9,725 nt of DNA. Origin: an uncultured Pseudomonadota bacterium. GTDB taxonomy: Bacteria; Pseudomonadota; Gammaproteobacteria; Burkholderiales; SG8-39. Below, one piece after another: positions 1 to 7,224 of this stretch. The stretch's first letter is position 1, and every line of letters begins with the position of its first letter. The position numbers and the translations under genes are program-made. Where the stretch lies: contig CAIPGJ010000328.1 of NCBI GenBank assembly GCA_903864555.1, positions 1-9,725 of the forward strand, written 5' to 3'. The notes below the pieces were generated by a model. It was not told the DNA's origin. It saw nothing but the letters and a program-made list of their open reading frames with translations, and ran no database searches.

Positions 1-328
1 CCTGATACTCGTCGGTCTTGGCGGAATTTTCGTGGAAGTCCTCAGGGATGTTGTCGTCGAGCTGGCGCCGGTGGGGCGCGACCAGGCCATGGTCATGATC
101 GGGAACATCGGCGCGCGCAAGGTGCTGGACGGGTTTCGTGGCATCGCCCCGGTCGACAAGCTGCGGCTGGCCGACATCATCTCACGCATGTCTGAACTGA
201 TCGCCGATCACGCCGAAGTGATCGAGGAAATCGATGTCAACCCGGTCATTTGTTCCGGCTCCAGACTCGTTGCCGTGGATGCACTGATTGTGAAGGCAAA
301 GGCCGCCCCTGTTGCTGACCGGGACTGA
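1..328 (+). CDS. Acyl-CoA synthetase, ADP-forming type (acetate-CoA ligase family), C-terminal end, partial
   Basis: The reading frame is open from the first bases of the window (codons from position 2) to the TGA at 326-328, so this is the last ~108 residues of a gene that begins to the left. The protein opens with LILVGLGGIFVEVLRDVV and ends with the EEIDVNPVI...VDALI pattern. Both are hallmarks of the ATP-grasp domain at the C-terminus of ADP-forming acetyl/acyl-CoA synthetases (the Asp/Asn of the D-x-N-P motif belong to the Mg-ATP site of that fold). Family members make an acyl-CoA thioester from a free carboxylate, CoA and a nucleotide in the cytoplasm. Here it would activate the substrate for the two dehydrogenase-like genes that follow 58 bp downstream. 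Only this fragment is visible, so the rest of the domain order (CoA-binding and ligase domains, or a separate subunit) and the substrate cannot be judged. Confidence 0.87.
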   Translation, partial: LILVGLGGIFVEVLRDVVVELAPVGRDQAMVMIGNIGARKVLDGFRGIAPVDKLRLADIISRMSELIADHAEVIEEIDVNPVICSGSRLVAVDALIVKAKAAPVADRD

Positions 329-386
329 TGTCCGCTGACCGCGTCCGCAAGCGGGCTGGGCGGGCGCAGCAAAAGAAGGAGGAGTG

Positions 387-1550
387 ATGCAGTTCGCGCA
401 TGTAGATACCGACTGGAATACGCTGTCGGACGAGGCATTCCGCGGCAGGGCGTCGGCTCTGTTCGAGCAGTGTCCGCCGGAGCTTCGCAATGCCAGGCTC
501 CGCCCCAGGGCGGCTGAATCCCGTGGCTGGTATCTGCACCTGTCGCGGGCCGGCTGGCTGGCGCCGGTATGGCCGCGCCGATACGGCGGCATGGAGCTGT
601 CGCCCTCCAAGTACCTCATCTATGTCGAAGAGATGGAGCGTCTGGGCTGCCCCCGGCTGAGGGACTCGGGAGTCAACACGCTCGCCCCGATCCTCATACT
701 GCAGGGCACCGACGCGCAGCGCGAGGAGTACCTGCCGAAAATCCTTGCCGGGGAACACACCTGGTGCCAGGGTTATTCCGAACCGAATGCCGGCTCCGAC
801 CTTGCAAGCCTGCGCACCGAGGCGGAACTGCGCGGCGACGAGTTCGTGATCAACGGTCAGAAGCTGTGGACCAGTTCAGCCTTCGATGCGACCCACATTT
901 TCATGCTGGTGCGCACCAACAAATCGGTGAAGAAACAGGCGGGCATCAGCTTCCTGCTGGTGGACATGCGCCAGCCGGGCATCACCGTGCGCCCGTTCAA
1001 GAGCCTTAACATGCAGGAAGAGCAGTGCGCCGTGTTCTTCGACAATGCCACCACGCCTGTGCGCAATCTCGTGGGCGAAATCAACAACGGCTGGAACGTG
1101 GCACGGGCGCAGCTGGGTTACGAGCGCCTGTTCTCGGGGTCGTCGCGACAGTCCATGACTTTCCTGTTCAAGCTTCGCCGCATTGCCAGGCTCACCGGCA
1201 AGCTGGAGGACCCGGCCTTCGTGGACCGTCTGACGCAGATCACCTTCGATGTGATGGATCTCAATTCGGCCTATGAGCGCATGGCCCGAACGCTCAAGGA
1301 CGGCAAGCCGCTGGGGCCGGAAGCCTCCCTGTTGAAGGTATGGGCCACTGAAACCTGCCAGCGCGTGGGTGAACTGATGATGGAAACGGCTGATGAGTGC
1401 GGTGGCCTGATGGGGGATGTGCAGTTCGGGGACGAGTCGATCGAACTGCTCTATCCGTTTCTAGAGGCTAGGTCCTGGACGATCTACGGCGGGTCCAACC
1501 AGATCCAGCGCAATATCATGGCCAAGGGCGTGCTGAATCTGCCCTCGTAA
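387..1550 (+). CDS. Acyl-CoA dehydrogenase family protein, large (PimC/FadE-like) subunit
   Basis: This 387-residue flavoprotein-type dehydrogenase is predicted to oxidise an acyl-CoA to the 2,3-enoyl-CoA. The N-terminal helical domain carries GWLAPVWPRRYGG (about 57-69). The central domain has WCQGYSEPNAGSDLASL (126-142) and NGQKLWTSS (156-164), the usual substrate/flavin-contacting motifs. Near the C-terminus, IYGGSNQIQRNI has Gly where medium-chain dehydrogenases carry the catalytic Glu. The alternative catalytic position used by isovaleryl-CoA and long-chain dehydrogenases is occupied instead: Glu246 in LGYERLF. The FAD-binding RxxFG motif of ordinary family members is not seen. The pattern resembles large subunits of two-gene dehydrogenases (pimeloyl-CoA dehydrogenase PimC; mycobacterial FadE heteromers), and the small partner follows directly. 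An AAGGAGG at 376-382 sits 4 nt before ATG 387. The in-frame GTG at 384 is too close to that site. Substrate unknown. Confidence 0.92.
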   Translation: MQFAHVDTDWNTLSDEAFRGRASALFEQCPPELRNARLRPRAAESRGWYLHLSRAGWLAPVWPRRYGGMELSPSKYLIYVEEMERLGCPRLRDSGVNTLAPILILQGTDAQREEYLPKILAGEHTWCQGYSEPNAGSDLASLRTEAELRGDEFVINGQKLWTSSAFDATHIFMLVRTNKSVKKQAGISFLLVDMRQPGITVRPFKSLNMQEEQCAVFFDNATTPVRNLVGEINNGWNVARAQLGYERLFSGSSRQSMTFLFKLRRIARLTGKLEDPAFVDRLTQITFDVMDLNSAYERMARTLKDGKPLGPEASLLKVWATETCQRVGELMMETADECGGLMGDVQFGDESIELLYPFLEARSWTIYGGSNQIQRNIMAKGVLNLPS

Positions 1551-1563
1551 GGAGAAGTTTTCG

Positions 1564-2694
1564 ATGAATGCACCATCCGCTGAAGAACTGGACCTGCTGC
1601 GCGACCAGGCGCGCACGTTCACCCGCCAGCACACTGACCATCGCCGGCTGCGCCAGATGCGCGAGACGCTGCCGGGCCATGCCCGCGACGTGATCGCGCA
1701 GTTTGCCGGGCTGGGCTGGAATGGCGTGCTCTTTCCCGAGTCGCTGGGCGGTTCGGCAACCGGTTTTTCCGCCATGGGCGTGATTCTGGAGGAACTGGGT
1801 CGGGGATTGATTGCAGACCCGCTGGTACCAGGCGCAGTGCTCGCAGGGCGGGCCATTCTTCATTGTGACAATGAAGCCTTGAAGCAAAAACTGATTCCCG
1901 GCATTGCTGAGGGCACGATCACGGCCAGCCTTGCCTGGCAGGAAAGGCCCGGAACGCTTGATCCGCAAGCCATCCAGACCTTGGCCACGGTGGACAAGGG
2001 TCTGGTCTCACTCACAGGCGGAAAGCAGTTTGTGGCTTTTGCTGAGGCGGGAGGGTTCGTCGTGAGCGCGAAGCGGGCGGAGGACGTGGTGCTGGTCTGG
2101 GTGCCCCGTGATACGCCAGGCCTCAAATTGCAGATGCAATGGCGTGCCGATGGGACGCCTGGTGCCATGCTCGCTCTCGACAATGCCACCGTGCCTCAGG
2201 AGAACATGGCTGGCGCTGGTAAGCAGGCCCTGGAACGCGCCATAGACGAGGCGGCGGCGATGGCCTGTGCCGAGATGGTCGGCGTCATGCGCGCCGCGCT
2301 CGACATTACCACCGAATACATGCGACATCGGGTGCAATTCGGCAAGCCCATTGGCAGTTTCCAGGCGCTGCAGCACAAGGCGGTGGACCTGTTCATGCAG
2401 CAGGAACTGGCGGCAGCGGTTGCCGCTGAGGCGGCCGAGGTGTTGGACCGGGAACCTCGCAAAGACGAGCGCACGAGGATGATCGCGCGGGCCAAGGCCC
2501 GCTGCAACGATGCGTGCTTGCGCATCACGCGCGAATCGATTCAGCTGCATGGCGGCATCGGCACCACCGATGATTGCGACATCGGCCTGTATTTCAAGCG
2601 GGCACTGACCCTGTCTGCGTGGCTAGGGAGCAGCCCCGTACAGCGCGCGCGCTATGCTCCCTTTACCCGACAGGAGTGCGAGTTGGATGTTTAG
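1564..2694 (+). CDS. Acyl-CoA dehydrogenase family protein, small (PimD/FadE-like) subunit
   Basis: This 376-residue protein starts 13 bp after the previous stop, with AAGGAG overlapping that stop codon (1549-1554). It has the acyl-CoA dehydrogenase fold: FPESLGG (57-63), EELGRGL (76-82), a degenerate central domain without the SEPxAGSD signature, then RHRVQFGKPIGSFQALQHK (254-272), an FAD-contacting motif, and QLHGGIG (327-333). At the medium-chain catalytic Glu position (the IYEG box) it has Leu354 in SAWLGSSPVQR, and at the isovaleryl/long-chain position an Ala with a Glu one residue earlier. By itself it therefore appears to lack the base. That fits a non-catalytic or FAD-providing partner of the upstream gene, as in PimC/PimD and the alpha2-beta2 FadE pairs of steroid side-chain degradation. 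The heteromer is inferred from gene adjacency and complementary motifs. Confidence 0.9.
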   Translation: MNAPSAEELDLLRDQARTFTRQHTDHRRLRQMRETLPGHARDVIAQFAGLGWNGVLFPESLGGSATGFSAMGVILEELGRGLIADPLVPGAVLAGRAILHCDNEALKQKLIPGIAEGTITASLAWQERPGTLDPQAIQTLATVDKGLVSLTGGKQFVAFAEAGGFVVSAKRAEDVVLVWVPRDTPGLKLQMQWRADGTPGAMLALDNATVPQENMAGAGKQALERAIDEAAAMACAEMVGVMRAALDITTEYMRHRVQFGKPIGSFQALQHKAVDLFMQQELAAAVAAEAAEVLDREPRKDERTRMIARAKARCNDACLRITRESIQLHGGIGTTDDCDIGLYFKRALTLSAWLGSSPVQRARYAPFTRQECELDV

Positions 2695-2784
2695 AAAATC
2701 GCTGAGTGAGAGGCAGTCGATTCCCTTTGACCATCTGCCAGGCCCTCGAGAGTGTCCGGGGAACTGCTACTCAATGAGAATGCG

Positions 2785-3678
2785 ATGCCCCCGTCAATAT
2801 TGGTGACCGGCGCGAGCGGCGTGGTGGGCTCTGCCGTGCTGCGGCATCTGTTGCCGTTGCAGGCAGTGGGCGGGGCGCGGCTGGTCGCCTCGGCGCGCAA
2901 CGAGAAGCAGCGCAGCCACTTCCAGTCGCTGGGCGTAGTCACAGTGCACCTGGATTTCGATGACGCGGCTTCTGTGGCGGCCGCAATGACCGGGATCGAC
3001 CGCCTCTTTCTTGCTACCGGATACAGTGTGCACATGCTGGTGCAGAGCAAGACTGTGCTGGATGCGGCAAAGCGGGCCGGGGTGGCGCATGTGGTGCACC
3101 TGGGGGCGCTGGCCGAGCCAGGCACCCGCCTTGCCCATTATGTGTGGCATGCCTATGTCGAAAGCCACATCGAATGGCTGGGCCTGGGGTTCACCCATCT
3201 GCAGCCCAATGCCTTCATGCAGAACATCCTCATCGGGCTGCGCCCGGAAAAAAGGGTGCTGCGCCACCACTACGGCTCGGCGCCGATCGGCTGGATCGAC
3301 GTGGAGGATATTGCCCGGGTGGCTGCCCAGGCGCTGGGTAATCCGCAACGGCATGCGGGCAAGGCCTACCGCTTGTCGGAGGAGGTGCTCACCATGGTGC
3401 AGGTAGCGGCGACCATTTCGCGGGTGACCGGAACCAACTATGGCGTGGATGCGCGACCCTGCGAGGAATTCCTGCCGGCGATTCTGAGAGGCGGCATGGA
3501 GTCGACCTATGCCACGGCATTGGCCGAGAGCGTGGTGCAACTGCAGACCGGCGGCAGTTTTCGTGCCGACCATGCATACGATACCGTGCGCGAGGTGACT
3601 GGAGCGCCGGGTACGCGGTGGGAGGCGTTTGTCGAGAGGCATCTTGCGGCCTTCATTGCACCGCCGGGAACCGGATGA
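2785..3678 (+). CDS. NmrA-like / atypical SDR NAD(P)-binding oxidoreductase
   Basis: This protein of about 297 residues has an N-terminal Rossmann fold: ILVTGASGVVGSAV with the G-A-S-G-V-V-G dinucleotide loop at 9-15, then an acidic/alternating stretch and HVVHLGALAEPG (102-113). The pattern G-F-T-H-L-Q-P-N-A-F-M-Q-N (135-147) and the IGWIDVEDIARVAAQAL stretch (168-184) are typical of NmrA-like/atypical SDR proteins such as NAD(P)H-dependent quinone reductases and sugar-nucleotide-type enzymes. No classical YxxxK catalytic pair is evident, so it could be a reductase of a pathway intermediate or a redox-sensing protein. ATG 2785 is chosen because the family usually begins a few residues before the glycine loop and a weak GAG lies 6 nt upstream; GTG 2752 would add 11 residues but has no ribosome binding site at useful spacing. 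Its place in the operon suggests a role in the same pathway. Confidence 0.85.
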   Translation: MPPSILVTGASGVVGSAVLRHLLPLQAVGGARLVASARNEKQRSHFQSLGVVTVHLDFDDAASVAAAMTGIDRLFLATGYSVHMLVQSKTVLDAAKRAGVAHVVHLGALAEPGTRLAHYVWHAYVESHIEWLGLGFTHLQPNAFMQNILIGLRPEKRVLRHHYGSAPIGWIDVEDIARVAAQALGNPQRHAGKAYRLSEEVLTMVQVAATISRVTGTNYGVDARPCEEFLPAILRGGMESTYATALAESVVQLQTGGSFRADHAYDTVREVTGAPGTRWEAFVERHLAAFIAPPGTG

Positions 3679-3754
3679 TTCGGGTGCAAGCGGCAGGACG
3701 AACGTTTCTGGAAGAGATTGTTTTGCGGGTAGACCATATGTGGAGGGTTTCATC

Positions 3755-4756
3755 ATGAATCAAGAACGGCAGGTGGTTCGTGCAGGATCATGGGGTTTTG
3801 GCGCATTGTCCCTGGTAGTGGCGGCTGGTTTGGCCGTCGCCCCTTCGCCCGGCTTTGCCCAGGCCTATCCGTCAAAACCAGTCAAACTGGTGTTGCCGCA
3901 CCCTCCTGGCGGCACCACCGACCTGATCGCACGCATACTCGCCACACGCATGGGCGAGAGCCTGGGTCAGACCATCATTGTCGATCACAAGCCCGGAGGG
4001 AGCACCATGATCGCCGCCGCCGCCGTCGCCTCGGCGCCGGCGGATGGCTATACGCTGATGATCCACGTTGGACAGCTCTATACCAACCCGATGATGTACA
4101 GGAATGTCCCTTACAAGGTAGACAACTTCTTCCCCATTTCGCTTGCGGCAACCGTGCCGTATTCACTTAGCGTGTCGCGCAGCGTCCTGGCGAAGAATCC
4201 GAAGGAACTGGTCGAGTACATTCGCGCCAATCCGGAGAAGGTCAACTATGCCACGCTGGGTGCCGGCGGGAACACCCATCTGCTGGGCAAGATGCTGGAA
4301 CAGATTGTCGGCAAACCCATGACCGACATTCCCTATAAGGGCAGCGCGCAGGCGATCACCGACCTGATTGGAGGCCAGACCCAGCTGTATTTCGATGCCG
4401 TAGCCACCTCCCTGCCGCAATTCCGTGCCGGTAAGATCAATATTCTGGGCGTGACCTCGGCCGAGCGGCTGCCCGGTGCGCCTGATATTCCGACACTGAA
4501 GGAACAAGGCCTGGCGATCGTCGGCGAGACCTGGTGGGGCCTGCTCGGGCAGGCTGCTTTGCCGCGCCCAGTGGTAGATCGCCTCCATGCCGAAACGGTG
4601 AAGGTGGTCGCATCGCAGGAGTTCCAGACCAGGATCATCGCCAGCGGTGGCGTGGCTGTCTCATCGGCATCACCTGAGGAATTCGATCGCTATATCAAGC
4701 GCGATGCCGAGGGCTGGGCAAGAGTGATCCGGCCACTCAAGCTGCAACTGGACTAG
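3755..4756 (+). CDS. Bug/TctC-family tripartite tricarboxylate transporter substrate-binding protein (first of two)
   Basis: This 333-residue periplasmic solute-binding protein starts with a basic N-terminus, a hydrophobic stretch (about 14-31) and a likely signal peptidase I site after FAQA (37/38), giving a mature start of YPSKPVKLVLP. The P-x-x-P-G-G-T-T-D-x-x-A-R motif (48-60) contains the Asp56 that binds the carboxylate ligand in Bug proteins. ADGYTLM (96-102), VNYATLGAGGNTHL (163-176), PYKGSAQAITDLIGGQ (193-208) and PDIPTLKEQG (243-252) are further family signatures. Known Bug proteins bind carboxylates such as glutamate, aspartate or aromatic acids; the ligand here is unknown. The open frame extends back to 3629 inside the upstream gene, but GGAGGG at 3742-3747 and the signal peptide fix ATG 3755 as the start. 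No TctA/TctB membrane genes are in the window. Confidence 0.93.
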   Translation: MNQERQVVRAGSWGFGALSLVVAAGLAVAPSPGFAQAYPSKPVKLVLPHPPGGTTDLIARILATRMGESLGQTIIVDHKPGGSTMIAAAAVASAPADGYTLMIHVGQLYTNPMMYRNVPYKVDNFFPISLAATVPYSLSVSRSVLAKNPKELVEYIRANPEKVNYATLGAGGNTHLLGKMLEQIVGKPMTDIPYKGSAQAITDLIGGQTQLYFDAVATSLPQFRAGKINILGVTSAERLPGAPDIPTLKEQGLAIVGETWWGLLGQAALPRPVVDRLHAETVKVVASQEFQTRIIASGGVAVSSASPEEFDRYIKRDAEGWARVIRPLKLQLD

Positions 4757-4802
4757 AGCCTGTTGATGCCGTGCAAACCGAAATTCACTCCGTGAGGAAA
4801 CG

Positions 4803-5771
4803 ATGAAACGCTTTCTGATCGCTGTTGTAATGGCAGCACTCATGATTTCGGGTGGTCATGCAGCCGCCCAATCCTATCCAGCCAGGACGGTTAGCCTGGT
4901 GGTGCCTTCGGCACCCGGTGGAGCCACTGACATCTTCGGCCGCATGATTGCGCGGGAACTGGAATTGCGCTTCAAGAGGCCGGTGATCGTGACCAACAAT
5001 GCCGGTGCCGGGGGACTGATCGGGACCGAGAGCGTGGCGCGTGCCGCGGCCGATGGCCACACTCTGCTGCTGGGGTACCAGGGCGTCATTACCGTCAATC
5101 CAGTATTGCATGCGAAGATTTCCTACGACCCGGAGAAGGACTTCACTCCGGTGAGCCTGCTGGCGCGGCTGACCTTCGTGCTATCGGTGCATCCGAGCGT
5201 CAAGGCCGGCAGCGTGGCTGAATTCATTGCACTGGCCAAGTCTGTTCCTGGCAAGCTCAACTATGGCAGCGCGGGCGCGGGCACCACCTCGCACCTGGCG
5301 ATGGAACTGTTCAAATACGAAGCCGGGGTGGACATCGTGCACGTGCCCTTCAAGGGCTCAGGCCCTGCCTCCAACCTGTTGCTGGCTGGGGGCCTTTCGG
5401 CAAGTTTCGAGAACATTGCCACCGCGCTGCCGCGGATCCGTTCCGGGGAATTGCGCGGCCTGGGGGTGGCAGGGCCCGAGCGAACGCCACTTGCACCCGA
5501 CATTCCCACCGTGGCCGAAGGTGGGGTCAAAGGCTATGACGTCACATCCTGGTTTGGCATCCTGGTACCTTCCGGCACGGCCCGCGAACCATTGGATCGA
5601 CTCACTGAAGCGTTGGCCGATTCGATGCGTAATGCCGAGTTCAGAAAACGCATGACCGATATGGGACTAGAGCCCATGAACACCAGCTCGGAAGTCTTCC
5701 GCAGTCAGATCAGCGCGGAACTTGCAAAATGGCGGCGGGTGGTGAAGCAGGCTGGGATCTCTGCTCAGTGA
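4803..5771 (+). CDS. Bug/TctC-family tripartite tricarboxylate transporter substrate-binding protein (second of two)
   Basis: This 322-residue secreted binding protein begins 46 bp after the first one, with GAGGAAA just ahead of ATG 4803. The signal peptide MKRFLIAVVMAALMISGG ends at an Ala-rich site, with likely cleavage after Ala22, leaving QSYPARTVSLVVP. The ligand-site motif P-x-x-P-G-G-A-T-D (35-43, Asp43) and ADGHTLLLGYQG (83-94), LNYGSAGAGTTSHLAME (152-168), VPFKGSGPASNLLLAGG (181-197), and PDIPTVAEGG (232-241) are family signatures. It aligns with its neighbour along the whole length but is clearly divergent, including in the segment after the PGGxTD loop. This argues for an old duplication or independent recruitment and perhaps different ligands. 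It would deliver a carboxylate to a membrane transporter encoded elsewhere, or act as a sensor-type binding protein. Confidence 0.93.
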   Translation: MKRFLIAVVMAALMISGGHAAAQSYPARTVSLVVPSAPGGATDIFGRMIARELELRFKRPVIVTNNAGAGGLIGTESVARAAADGHTLLLGYQGVITVNPVLHAKISYDPEKDFTPVSLLARLTFVLSVHPSVKAGSVAEFIALAKSVPGKLNYGSAGAGTTSHLAMELFKYEAGVDIVHVPFKGSGPASNLLLAGGLSASFENIATALPRIRSGELRGLGVAGPERTPLAPDIPTVAEGGVKGYDVTSWFGILVPSGTAREPLDRLTEALADSMRNAEFRKRMTDMGLEPMNTSSEVFRSQISAELAKWRRVVKQAGISAQ

Positions 5772-5809
5772 ATCCGTGGCGCTCGCCTGCCGGAACCGGT
5801 GATCCAGTG

Positions 5810-5815
5810 AAGGGG
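5810..5815 (+). promoter_or_regulatory. Ribosome binding site supporting a TTG start
   Basis: AAGGGG lies 5 nt before the TTG at 5821. An in-frame TGA at 5800-5802 means that TTG is the first possible start of the MmgE/PrpD gene. The overlapping ATG at 5816 is out of frame and reads only ATG CAT TGA. The next in-frame GTG (5869) lies inside the conserved N-terminal helix. Confidence 0.6.
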
Positions 5816-5820
5816 ATGCA

Positions 5821-7173
5821 TTGAGTCAGGCTGTTGAGCAAGGCGCCACGCTGCGTCTGGCATCGTGGGTGGTCGGTACCACTTTGCAAGATATTCCGGC
5901 GCTGGTTCAGCACGAGGGACTTAGGGCATGGCTCAACTTTCTGGGCTGCGCGGTGGGAGGAGTGGACCAGGAAACGCGCCGCACGTTCGAGCGCTCGCTC
6001 GCGGGCACTGCCGGCCGGGGCAGCTCCACGGTGTTCGGTTGCGGGCGCAGCAGCGATTGCGTGCATGCGGCACTTGCCAATGCACTGGCTGCCACGGTCT
6101 ATGGGTTCTGTGACACGCATGCGCAGGCCATCGTGCATCCGAGCCCGCCGGCGCTGGCGGCGGCGCTGGCCTTAGGTGAACAAAGGAAAGCGCATGGACG
6201 GGACCTGTTGCTGGCCGGCATTCTGGGCTTGGAGGTGGCGTGCCGATTGAGCAAGGCCATTTCGGTGCACCCTGCAGTCGGGAACCTGGGGTGGTTGCAA
6301 AGCGGGCTGGTGGGCGGGGTCGGTGCCGTAGTCGCCTGCGGAAAGCTGCTGGGGCTGGATGTGGGACAACTGGCGTCGGCAATCGGACTGGCCGCCGCCC
6401 AGGGTCAAGGGCTGCGCGTGGCCATGGGGACCATGAGCACGCCGCTCATCCATGCCCAGGGCGCCGATACCGGATTGCGTGCGGCATTGCTCGCAGCCGA
6501 AGGTTTTACCGGTCCGCAGAATGGTATCGAGGGCGAGTATGGATTTGCCCGGATGTTTGCGCCGAGTGCATTTCTGGATGGGCTGACTGATAGGCTGGGC
6601 AAAGCCTACGAGCTCTCGGCACTTACCTACAAGCCTTTCCCGGCGGGTATCGTTGCGCATCCGGCCATCGATGCTGCACTGCGTCTGTATCGGCGCGGCC
6701 TGGATGCCGCGAACATCGTGCGTGTGGATGCGGTAATTAGTCCCGCAGCGGCAAAGCTGACTGCCCGCCGTCATCCGGCCGACTCCACCGATGCACAGTT
6801 CAGCCTCCAGCATTGGTCCGCCGTGGCGCTTATCCATGGCACAGCCCGGGTCCAGGACGCAGATCCACCGCGGCTGCAGGAGCCTGCGGTGGTTGCCCTG
6901 CGCGAAAAGATCCACGTGCGAGCCGATGAACGGATCACCGCGGATGCGGCCGACATGAGCATCACCCTGCAGGATGGGCGGCAGCTTCGGGAGAGCGTCG
7001 AGCATTGCGTGGGAAGCATCGCGCACCCGATGGGTGATGCAGACATCGAAAACAAGGTACGCGGACTTTGCGAGCCAGTCATGGGTGCGGCGCGCTGTAC
7101 GGCGCTGATCGGGGAGACATGGGCTCTGCGCGACATGCTGGATGTGTCGTGCCTGGGCGCAATCTGCCGCTAG
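5821..7173 (+). CDS. MmgE/PrpD family protein with altered catalytic residues
   Basis: This is a 450-residue protein of the family that includes 2-methylcitrate dehydratase (PrpD) and cis-aconitate decarboxylase, at the usual family length. The N-terminus LRLASWVVGTT...LNFLGCAVGG (11-47) matches the family's opening helices. CDTHAQAIVHPSPPALAAAL (97-116) carries the conserved H-P-S His106. LAGILGLEVACRL (131-143), VACGKLLGLD (171-180), AAEGFTGPQNGIEGEYGF (225-242) and YKPFPAGIVAHPAIDAAL (270-287) follow in the expected order. In my alignment from memory to cis-aconitate decarboxylase, its His159, Lys207 and His277 correspond to Leu159, Thr207 and Gly276 here, while Lys271 and His106 remain. 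The enzyme may therefore act on a different substrate or by a different mechanism; dehydratase or decarboxylase activity should not be assumed. It starts with TTG, 49 bp after the second Bug gene, and is followed 51 bp later by the crotonase. Confidence 0.88.
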   Translation: MSQAVEQGATLRLASWVVGTTLQDIPALVQHEGLRAWLNFLGCAVGGVDQETRRTFERSLAGTAGRGSSTVFGCGRSSDCVHAALANALAATVYGFCDTHAQAIVHPSPPALAAALALGEQRKAHGRDLLLAGILGLEVACRLSKAISVHPAVGNLGWLQSGLVGGVGAVVACGKLLGLDVGQLASAIGLAAAQGQGLRVAMGTMSTPLIHAQGADTGLRAALLAAEGFTGPQNGIEGEYGFARMFAPSAFLDGLTDRLGKAYELSALTYKPFPAGIVAHPAIDAALRLYRRGLDAANIVRVDAVISPAAAKLTARRHPADSTDAQFSLQHWSAVALIHGTARVQDADPPRLQEPAVVALREKIHVRADERITADAADMSITLQDGRQLRESVEHCVGSIAHPMGDADIENKVRGLCEPVMGAARCTALIGETWALRDMLDVSCLGAICR

Positions 7174-7224
7174 AGCGGGTGGCCGGCGGGGTTCCAAGTG
7201 AATTTCACAACAGGAGACTAGGTA

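Noticed and set aside
384..386. GTG start for the large acyl-CoA dehydrogenase subunit
   Set aside because: It overlaps or touches the AAGGAGGAG ribosome site; the adjacent ATG at 387 has workable spacing.
3629..3754. N-terminal extension of the first Bug protein back into the preceding gene
   Set aside because: It would put 42 charged residues ahead of the signal peptide; GGAGGG at 3742-3747 supports ATG 3755.
2794..3756. Open frame of 320 codons on the minus strand opposite the NmrA-like gene
   Set aside because: Antisense shadow of a gene with a recognisable Rossmann loop; no ribosome site or domain signature seen.
4785..4795. Short inverted repeat TCAC-TCC-GTGA before the second Bug gene
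   Set aside because: Four-base arms occur often by chance and there is no other support for a regulatory site.
6172..7197. Long open frame (341 codons) on the minus strand opposite the MmgE/PrpD gene
   Set aside because: Its translation shows no family motif and it is fully opposite a gene with clear conserved motifs; GC-rich codon use often leaves such antisense frames open.
7198..7208. Palindrome GTGAATTTCAC just upstream of the crotonase gene
   Set aside because: Only 5-bp arms, a single copy, and inside a short operon gap; too short to call an operator without comparison to relatives.
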